This document shows positions 1-4,326 of a stretch of 6,875 nucleotides of DNA, one piece after another. This stretch comes from Candidatus Zixiibacteriota bacterium (lineage in GTDB: Bacteria > Zixibacteria > MSB-5A5 > SM1-73): positions 1 to 6,875 of the forward strand of contig JALHUP010000294.1 of NCBI GenBank assembly GCA_022866585.1, given 5' to 3'. The first letter of the stretch is position 1, and the number at the start of each line of letters is the position of its first letter. The notes beneath the pieces are model-generated. The model searched no databases. It was not told where the DNA came from and worked only from the letters and a program-made list of their open reading frames with translations. A program made the translations under genes and the position numbers.

Positions 1-36
1 AACCATCACTGCGAGAAGTAACAAATTTCGTTTCAT
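1..36 (-). CDS. Start of an exported protein (partial, runs off the left edge)
   Basis: Only the first 12 codons are visible: ATG at 36-34, reading MKRNLLLLAVMV to the window edge. The start is supported by a Shine-Dalgarno AAGGAG (complement of 44-49) placed 7 nt upstream of the ATG. A basic N-terminus (K, R) followed by an unbroken hydrophobic run is what a Sec signal peptide looks like, so the product is probably exported. It is the next gene downstream of the dockerin-repeat protein, about 310 bp away. Family and function cannot be told from 12 residues. Confidence 0.6.
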   Translation of the reverse strand, partial: MKRNLLLLAVMV

Positions 37-345
37 TTTGTAGCTCCTTACAAGTTAATTTTAAGTTATCAATTTAGTTTTTTGGAATCCCTTCAAATTC
101 TTTTTAGAACAAAATTCCAAAAAACCGTTTTTCTTTCCCCCTCCTTCTTCAAAAGGTTACAGAGTTAGTTAGTAGCCTTTTTGGTTTTGCTTTCTCACCT
201 CCTTACCTAAACCTGTATTTAACATTGAAGTTGATAAAAGTAGTTGGTTTTACCCCTTCCTTCCTTCACCTCCTTTCAAGCAAAGGCACCCATAGGGCAC
301 CAAAGGTTAAAGGTTTAAAGTCTTCAAAAAACTCTCAATTCTCAT
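37..345. other. Intergenic region, no gene recognised
   Basis: This 309-bp gap separates the dockerin-repeat gene from the partial gene at 1-36. Besides the inverted repeat at 77-125 and the Shine-Dalgarno of the partial gene, the minus strand carries three more purine-rich, Shine-Dalgarno-like stretches: GGAGGTGAAG (about 265-274), GGAGGTGAG (about 195-203) and GGAGGGGG (about 137-144). None is followed at a suitable distance by an ORF of credible length. I see no convincing Rho-independent terminator for the dockerin gene and no consensus promoter here. Confidence 0.5.
77..125. repeat. 12-bp perfect inverted repeat with 25-nt spacer
   Basis: GTTTTTTGGAAT at 77-88 is exactly complementary to ATTCCAAAAAAC at 114-125. 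It lies 41 nt before the ATG of the partial gene at 1-36, so in the minus-strand RNA it would fold just ahead of that gene's ribosome binding site. Neither strand has a clean U-tract right after the stem, so it is not a standard terminator. It may be a weak terminator for the dockerin gene or an element of the next gene's leader. Confidence 0.4.
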
Positions 346-1305
346 CTATTCTTCTTCCTTTTTAGCACACCCATACCCACGTTTGGGGTGTGGTCCATGG
401 AGATACAAGTAATTTTGGAGAGACACGATATCTGCGGCATTTATCTCACCACTTGAATCTACATCCCCCGATTCCATGACACAGGGACGGGGTCCATGTA
501 TATAAAGATAATTAACCAGATGAACGATATCCGCCGCGTCAACCGCACTATCGTTATTTGCATCTCCCGGCCTGGACCACCAGGCGAAAAGCTCACCTAT
601 GGGATCGTATGTGAATGGAACCGCAATGCCCATGGTATCGCTAAAATTAGTAAAAGATGGTCCCGTGCTTATCAGAAAGTATATTCTTCTGCCGGTGTCG
701 GCGTCACAAAGACAAGAAAGGTCTACCCCGAACTTGAACAGTAGCTGGAAATTTCCGTTGGTTGGTGGTATAGGTTGATGGTCGCGCGCTCTACCCACTA
801 CCGTTATATAATCAGGGTGATAAATGATATCCTCCGTGCTCCCATGACAGGTTATCGATCTAAAATTGCTTATCAGAGATCCTACAGTGTCGATATAACA
901 CTCTCGCACTGGTATAGAATCCAACACCAGACACGCGCAAGTATCTGGGGAACCTGGAAAAGTATCGCATTCACAAGTATCTACGGTACACACAGTGTCC
1001 GGGTTCGGGCAAGTATCTAATGGCACCCGCAAGGTGTCGTCATAAGTTCGTATAGTTCTGAACTTAAGTTTTTCCCACCAGCCACCTAAAGTAATATGAA
1101 TCCTGAACCACTGAATGGCAACCGGAGTGTTCATGGTCACACTAACTACCTTAAAATGACCCGGGTAAACCGTAGTAGCCACCACGTGCAGTTGCACTGT
1201 ATCACCATCCGGCATTTGGGTTGCCCAGACCTGACAACTTCCGAACCCAAGCAAGATAAAGGCAAAGCCAAACCACATCATCCTAATGATTTGGTTTTTG
1301 TTCAT
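346..1305 (-). CDS. Secreted protein with C-terminal pair of dockerin-like EF-hand repeats
   Basis: The protein is about 319 residues. Two ATGs are adjacent (1308 and 1305); I prefer 1305 because the GGAGG core at 1312-1316 is 6 nt from it and only 3 nt from the other. An N-terminal signal peptide has a hydrophobic core around residues 10-25 and a likely signal-peptidase I site after VWA. The middle has beta-rich sequence reminiscent of cohesin-like domains (inference) and a Cys-rich insert with DTC spaced every 12 residues. The last 73 residues hold two Ca-binding repeats, GDANNDSAVDAADI and GDVDSSGEINAADI, each followed by a hydrophobic helix ending NYLY-HGP. These match type I dockerin repeats, which bind calcium and in cellulosomes dock to cohesins; in non-cellulolytic bacteria their partner is generally unknown. 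The tail is charged (KKEEE). A good promoter lies upstream at 1638-1665. The dockerin assignment is firm; the biological role is not known. Confidence 0.85.
   Translation of the reverse strand: MNKNQIIRMMWFGFAFILLGFGSCQVWATQMPDGDTVQLHVVATTVYPGHFKVVSVTMNTPVAIQWFRIHITLGGWWEKLKFRTIRTYDDTLRVPLDTCPNPDTVCTVDTCECDTFPGSPDTCACLVLDSIPVRECYIDTVGSLISNFRSITCHGSTEDIIYHPDYITVVGRARDHQPIPPTNGNFQLLFKFGVDLSCLCDADTGRRIYFLISTGPSFTNFSDTMGIAVPFTYDPIGELFAWWSRPGDANNDSAVDAADIVHLVNYLYIHGPRPCVMESGDVDSSGEINAADIVSLQNYLYLHGPHPKRGYGCAKKEEE
938..1018 (-). repeat. Degenerate 36-nt tandem repeat within the dockerin-protein gene
   Basis: AGATACTTG (complement CAAGTATCT on the plus strand) occurs at 938-946, 974-982 and 1010-1018, exactly 36 nt apart each time. 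In the protein this gives DTC at the head of three successive 12-residue units (DTCPNPDTVCTV, DTCECDTFPGSP, DTCACLVLDSIP), six cysteines in all. A further partial copy, GCGATACTT, sits between the first two on the plus strand. The exact period suggests internal duplication followed by divergence. Confidence 0.55.
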
Positions 1306-1308
1306 CAT

Positions 1309-1630
1309 TCCCCTCCGTTTTTATAGGTTTTTGAACATCCTTCTTCACCTTTATCTACCGCCTCTTTAGCCCTACCTCCTTTCTTGCAACTCACTTCTTT
1401 AAGAGACAGAAAAGCTCAACTCTTTTCAGTTAATAAAATCCAATTTTCGGTATTCTTTACCAGCCCCAAAACCTTTATTCCAGCAGACTTTATTAAGATA
1501 TCTTTTTTAAATCTATTTGCTAAGCAACTCCCTCTTTACCAATCTCATTTCAGTGAGGTCTCTCCCCGATGAGTTTTGCGTGATCTTTCATTAAATCTCG
1601 ATATATGAGAGCGTCGATATCTTAACTTTC
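1309..1630 (-). other. Long 5' leader of the dockerin-protein gene
   Basis: If the promoter at 1638-1665 is used, transcription starts near 1630 and leaves about 320 nt of untranslated leader before the dockerin-protein ATG. The leader holds short complementary segments, including GAAAAG/CTTTTC around a 7-nt loop (about 1407-1425) and CTCAT/ATGAG (about 1539-1574), and an unused Shine-Dalgarno-like AAAGGAGG near 1375-1382. I compared it by eye with glycine, c-di-GMP-I, TPP and SAM-I riboswitch consensus sequences and found no match. No ORF of credible length is seen on either strand. Confidence 0.35.
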
Positions 1631-1637
1631 AATAGGT

Positions 1638-1665
1638 AATATACACTCTATTTCAATTTTGTCAA
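1638..1665 (-). promoter_or_regulatory. Sigma-70-type promoter for the dockerin-protein gene
   Basis: On the minus strand a perfect -35 box TTGACA (1660-1665) is followed after 16 nt by TATATT (1638-1643), which matches 5 of 6 positions of the -10 consensus. It points toward the dockerin-protein gene with no other gene between. It is the best promoter match in the window. Confidence 0.65.
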
Positions 1666-1869
1666 GAAAAAAAATGAAGATTTTTGAAAAATTTTGTATA
1701 TTTTTTGAACATCCTGATTTTCCTAAAGTCCTTTCAATCTAAAACACTTACTTTTAGCAAAAATGAATTACGCAATTAACATGCCGTTTATCGTCTTTTT
1801 GTGGACTGCGTAAAAATCAACCCCTTCCCGAAAACTGAACCTCCTTTTCAAGTATATAAGTTTCTCTCT
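1666..1869. other. AT-rich intergenic stretch, nothing recognised
   Basis: This lies between the promoter of the dockerin-protein gene and the hairpin at 1870-1894. It includes a purine-rich AAAAGGAGG on the minus strand (about 1840-1848) that precedes no usable ORF. The 14-mer TTTTTGAACATCCT at 1702-1715 also occurs at 1328-1341. I see no gene or clear terminator. Confidence 0.4.
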
Positions 1870-1894
1870 TAAGCCAAAGTATTACTTTGGCTTA
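1870..1894 (-). terminator. Terminator-like hairpin over the stop codon of the ORF remnant
   Basis: TAAGCCAAAG (1870-1879) pairs perfectly with CTTTGGCTTA (1885-1894) around a 5-nt loop. In the minus-strand RNA the TAA stop of the upstream ORF (1882-1884) lies in the loop. There is no U-tract after the stem (AAGAGAGAAAC follows), so it is a terminator-like or 3'-end stabilising hairpin rather than a textbook intrinsic terminator. Confidence 0.4.
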
Positions 1895-2187
1895 GGAAAT
1901 AGGGCAAATTTTTCGACAAATAGTCTCTGACCAATTCCGGTGTTATGTTCCATTAAAATCCATTTTTCTGTTTGAAGCGGAACTATGCAATTTTGTTCAA
2001 AAAAAGTGCATGAATTTTCATAGATTTTCCGAATTCTATACCCGTAACGAAGGAAAAGACTTAATTCATTATAGATCATTAACTTAATGGACAAAGCTTC
2101 AGGATAAGTCCGAAATTGGAGTCCCGAGAATCCAAAATATCTTGCTATCGAGGTATCGAGGTGATGTAGACCCGCCAGAGAATAGAT
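1882..2187 (-). pseudogene. Unidentified open frame, possible gene remnant
   Basis: The frame is open from 2187 (just after an in-frame TAA at 2190-2188) to the TAA at 1884-1882. The only ordinary start inside it is a TTG at 2094, which would give 70 residues (start MSIKLMIYNELSLFLRYGYR). However, the residues encoded ahead of that TTG look equally protein-like, for example LDTSIARYFGFSGLQFRTYP, and there is no Shine-Dalgarno at the TTG. This suggests the 3' part of a gene whose 5' end has been lost or frameshifted near 2190. The piece is rich in aromatic and basic residues and has no signal peptide or motif I recognise. Alternatively it is a genuine small gene using TTG. It lies directly downstream of the PP-loop gene on the same strand. 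Confidence 0.3.
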
Positions 2188-2218
2188 TTAGTCCAAATTC
2201 AGTATCCGTGGAATTTGA

Positions 2219-3214
2219 TTAGACCCGCATATTGGAAAGCAGACTTTCCTTTAGAGGAGAGACCTCCATCTTCTGGTATTCCGCAGGTGAATCTGACCAT
2301 ATTTTCACAGTTAGAGCTTTCAGATCCTTTTCATCGCAATATCTGGCACAGATTTTTGCAGCCAGAGTCTGATTTTCAAGGGTAGGTTCTCCCAAAAGGA
2401 GGACATAGGTGCTTTTATATCCCTCCACAGTGAATTTTAGCTCCAAAGGGAGCGAGAGAGATAGAAGAGATTCATTTTCCTTTTGATTTCTTCCGGCTAT
2501 TACTTTAGCTTTGGTGGGTAGCCTGAAGTGCCTGCCGATCTTTAAGAGAAATACGCTCCTCAACGAATCTTCTCCGTGTTCAAATGACTCTTTTAACCTC
2601 GAAGCAAAATTCTTATCAGTCAGAAGGCAACCTCCCGCCGGGCAGGGATAATCTTCAATTTGGTAGCTTTTGGCCAAAGCCATCTGGGGCTTTCGGGATC
2701 TCCCCTGGATGGACAAAAGTTTCTCCCGGTCCACTATTCCCTTTTTTTCAGCCAGGGTGGGCTCCAAAAGCTTAGCGGAAAGAGGACGCAGAACTTTTCC
2801 TTTCAAATCCGACTCTTTCTCAATCAGCTTCATGGCAGAAAGCCTTTGAGACATGGGTCTTTCCCCTAAAACCTCCCCGGTGAAGATAAAATCGGCATCA
2901 ATGTCTTCCATCAACTCCTTTGCTTTTTTGAAAAGGAAAATTCTACAATCCAGACAGGGGTTTAAGTTTTTTCCGTAGCCATGCTTGGGATTTTTCACAA
3001 TCTCCAGATAATCTTGTCCCCCGTATATTCTTTTCAAAGGGATATTGAATTTCTGGGTTACTGATTCAGACCAGCATTTCTCCTTGGTGTCACAGCAACA
3101 GAAAGGGGTTTTCAAATTCAAGGCTATTACCTCAAACCCCAGATCCAGAATTATCTTCGTAGCCAGGCTGCTGTCCAGCCCCCCGGAGAGAAGCCCAATG
3201 GCTTTTCTTTTCAT
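2219..3214 (-). CDS. MnmA/ThiI-like PP-loop ATPase, probable tRNA sulfurtransferase
   Basis: The protein is 331 residues and cytosolic, with no signal peptide. Residues 9-15 (LSGGLDS) form the SGGxDS PP-loop that adenylates a substrate base in tRNA-thiolating enzymes such as MnmA and ThiI. NPCLDC (Cys87, Cys90) lies where MnmA carries its NPCxxCN catalytic-Cys motif. A second conserved Cys pair is CPAGGC (191-196), and an unusual cluster FCCC plus EKC (Cys39, 40, 41, 47) follows the first strand. The signatures FTGEVLGERPMSQR (about 111-124) and QGRSRKP (170-176) are typical of a PP-loop subfamily often annotated as tRNA methyltransferase or thiouridylase, distinct from true MnmA. The C-terminal ~75 residues resemble the small RNA-binding-like domain of that subfamily (from memory). 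The ATG is preceded by AGAAGG 8 nt upstream, with GAGAGG directly abutting it. The thiolated base and substrate tRNA are not known. Confidence 0.75.
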   Translation of the reverse strand: MKRKAIGLLSGGLDSSLATKIILDLGFEVIALNLKTPFCCCDTKEKCWSESVTQKFNIPLKRIYGGQDYLEIVKNPKHGYGKNLNPCLDCRIFLFKKAKELMEDIDADFIFTGEVLGERPMSQRLSAMKLIEKESDLKGKVLRPLSAKLLEPTLAEKKGIVDREKLLSIQGRSRKPQMALAKSYQIEDYPCPAGGCLLTDKNFASRLKESFEHGEDSLRSVFLLKIGRHFRLPTKAKVIAGRNQKENESLLSLSLPLELKFTVEGYKSTYVLLLGEPTLENQTLAAKICARYCDEKDLKALTVKIWSDSPAEYQKMEVSPLKESLLSNMRV

Positions 3215-3259
3215 CCTCTCAACCTTCTGCCAAAAGAGGAATTTGAAAACTCAGAATCA

Positions 3260-3284
3260 AATCCCCCTTTACAAAAGGGGGATT
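3260..3284. repeat. Perfect 11-bp palindrome AATCCCCCTTT/AAAGGGGGATT
   Basis: AATCCCCCTTT (3260-3270) and AAAGGGGGATT (3274-3284) are exact complements around a 3-nt loop. Palindromes of this C5T3/A3G5 form are, in my recollection, scattered in many copies through several bacterial genomes as REP- or MITE-like elements. It sits 45 bp before the start of the PP-loop gene and within its likely leader. No U-tract follows on the minus strand. Confidence 0.55.
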
Positions 3285-3293
3285 GTGAATTCC

Positions 3294-3322
3294 CTTATAT
3301 CCTGTAAATCTCATCATTTAAA
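3294..3322 (-). promoter_or_regulatory. Possible weak promoter for the PP-loop gene
   Basis: On the minus strand TTTAAA (3317-3322, 4 of 6 to the -35 consensus) is followed after 17 nt by TATAAG (3294-3299, 5 of 6 to the -10 consensus). It lies between the terminator at 3346-3421 and the PP-loop gene and would start transcription at about 3287, immediately before the palindrome at 3260-3284. The AT-rich setting makes chance matches likely. Confidence 0.3.
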
Positions 3323-3345
3323 TTTTGCTTTTTTAATTTTGAATT

Positions 3346-3421
3346 AAAAAATCCTCCGCCCCATTTATCTATCTGAGAGGGGGGCAGGAACTCAGAATAG
3401 AGTAAGATGGGACGAAGGATT
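3346..3421 (-). terminator. Long hairpin terminator downstream of the TlpA-like gene
   Basis: In the minus-strand RNA an outer stem of 15 pairs joins 3407-3421 to 3350-3364, including two G-U wobbles. An inner stem joins 3391-3405 to 3365-3377 (TTCTGAG side to CTCAG side), with three single-nt bulges, closing a 13-nt C-rich loop at 3378-3390. The total is about 28 pairs. The stem runs into UUUUUU then AAUU at 3351-3346. The two mismatches in the DNA palindrome are wobble pairs only on the minus strand, so this strand is the one that folds. It begins about 60 nt after the TlpA-like stop codon. It could also be a nested palindromic repeat co-opted as a terminator. Confidence 0.65.
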
Positions 3422-3483
3422 AAATTTTCTTTTTATCTTTTCATAGATGAAACGTAAGAGACTTCCTTTTTGTTGTAATTTTT

Positions 3484-4056
3484 TTATTCACCCAGTAACT
3501 GATCAATCGTAGTTAGAACATTAGGATCATCCCACTCTCTCCCTCCTACTATTTTCCATCTTATCACCCCTTTTTTGTCCAACAAAAAAGAGGTGGGAAT
3601 GGCTCGAACCCAATAATTGCCCCCTACGTCGCTCTGGGGATTCAATAAAATGGGGAAGCTCATTCGGTTCGCATCTGCAAAGGAAGCTATCTGGGAGGCG
3701 GAAGCTCTCTCGGAATTTACCGCCACGATCTTGAATCCCTTATCTTTTCTCATCTGGTATAGCCTCTCCAAAGACGGAATTTCTCTTCTGCACGGGCCAC
3801 ACCAACTGGCCCAGAAGTTCAAGAGGACCACCTTTCCCTTAAAATCTCCCAATCTGACCAGATTGCCACTTAGGTCATTTAAGGCAAACTGCGGCGCTAA
3901 GAAGCCTTCCTTGGGAGTTTCTTGAAGGGTTTCTTCTTTTTTAATAACTTGGTTTTTTTTTGTATCCTCCTTGCTACCTTGAGTGAAATAAATGATCCCT
4001 GAAGCTACTCCCATAACCAGGATCAAGCCCAAAAAAATCGGAAGTCTTTTGTTCAA
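3484..4056 (-). CDS. TlpA/ResA-like membrane-anchored thiol-disulfide oxidoreductase
   Basis: The protein is 190 residues. A basic start (MNKR) and hydrophobic segment (about 5-25) without an obvious cleavage site suggest a membrane anchor with the rest in the periplasm. After a charged linker, the AhpC/TSA-Redoxin/TlpA-type thioredoxin fold starts near residue 51 (FLAPQFALNDLSG). It contains the active site WCGPC (Cys86, Cys89) and the cis-proline loop IPTS (Pro154). Family members reduce disulfides in exported proteins, notably apocytochrome c, and receive electrons from CcdA/DsbD-type transporters; a CcdA homologue lies about 1.3 kb upstream. The start is TTG: an in-frame TAG directly precedes it, no ATG comes earlier than mid-anchor, and AAGG and AGGAG lie 5 and 10 nt upstream. 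No cytochrome c gene is visible, so the substrate is open; the neighbouring DUF1573 protein is one candidate. Confidence 0.88.
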   Translation of the reverse strand: MNKRLPIFLGLILVMGVASGIIYFTQGSKEDTKKNQVIKKEETLQETPKEGFLAPQFALNDLSGNLVRLGDFKGKVVLLNFWASWCGPCRREIPSLERLYQMRKDKGFKIVAVNSERASASQIASFADANRMSFPILLNPQSDVGGNYWVRAIPTSFLLDKKGVIRWKIVGGREWDDPNVLTTIDQLLGE

Positions 4057-4074
4057 CTAAACCTTACTCCTGAA

Positions 4075-4089
4075 GATTAAAGTTTAATC
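4075..4089. repeat. 15-nt palindrome just upstream of the TlpA-like ribosome binding site
   Basis: GATTAAAGTTTAATC is a perfect palindrome (7 + 1 + 7) ending 19 nt before the TTG start. It has the form of a dimeric-regulator operator, but in AT-rich DNA a chance palindrome is possible. No matching copy is seen elsewhere in the window. Confidence 0.2.
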
Positions 4090-4104
4090 TCCCCACTTTC
4101 TCCC

Positions 4105-4215
4105 TTAACTAGATAATTCTTCATCAAATTGCAGAAGGAAAATTACATTGCCCTCTCTTTTTTGGAAAGTTATCTCTTTTTTGGGATCGATCCTATGGAT
4201 CCAGAAGTCGGACAA
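4105..4215 (-). CDS. Possible small ORF or gene remnant between the DUF1573 and TlpA genes
   Basis: A TTG at 4215-4213 opens 36 codons ending in TAA at 4107-4105. The peptide starts MSDFWIHRIDPKKEITFQKR and continues with EGNVIFLLQFDEELSS. Its composition, with alternating charged and hydrophobic residues ending in an acidic patch, looks protein-like rather than random. The frame is open back to a TAA at 4233-4231, and the residues before that stop (KELFKAGVSDF) also look coding, so it may be the tail of a decayed gene rather than an intact small protein. The ribosome binding site is weak (AGAAG, 5 nt upstream). I recognise no family. Confidence 0.25.
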   Translation of the reverse strand: MSDFWIHRIDPKKEITFQKREGNVIFLLQFDEELSS

Positions 4216-4270
4216 AATCGCTTCTGAAATTTAAAAATCTGACACTCCGGCTTTGAACAATTCTTTGACT

Positions 4271-4305
4271 AAAAAAACTGGGGCAGAAGAAAAACTTCCG
4301 CCCCA
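4271..4305 (-). terminator. Rho-independent terminator of the DUF1573 gene
   Basis: In the minus-strand RNA TGGGGCGGAAG (4305-4295) pairs with CTTCTGCCCCA (4289-4279), 11 pairs with one G-U, around a U5 loop. It is followed by G and seven U residues (4277-4271). It begins about 20 nt after the DUF1573 stop codon. That placement also supports 4327 as the real end of the gene. Confidence 0.9.
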
Positions 4306-4326
4306 TACCAATGGAGGATTTTTTCC

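Noticed and set aside
169..225. 18-codon minus-strand ORF (MLNTGLGKEVRKQNQKGY) as a leader peptide
   Set aside because: No Shine-Dalgarno precedes its ATG, and the length is within chance expectation.
496..1326. Plus-strand ORFs of 76-82 codons across the dockerin-protein gene
   Set aside because: They lie wholly within or against the minus-strand gene, have no ribosome binding sites and encode no recognisable domains.
1384..1572. 62-codon plus-strand ORF in the leader region of the dockerin-protein gene
   Set aside because: It has no ribosome binding site or family resemblance, and its orientation opposes every gene here.
1540..1590. Glycine-riboswitch-like GGGGAGAGACC in the leader of the dockerin-protein gene
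   Set aside because: The rest of the glycine aptamer consensus, including the CCGAAGGGGCAA region, is missing.
1328..1715. 14-mer TTTTTGAACATCCT repeated at 1328-1341 and 1702-1715
   Set aside because: It is AT-rich, there are only two copies, and nothing flanks them like an insertion sequence, so coincidence is plausible.
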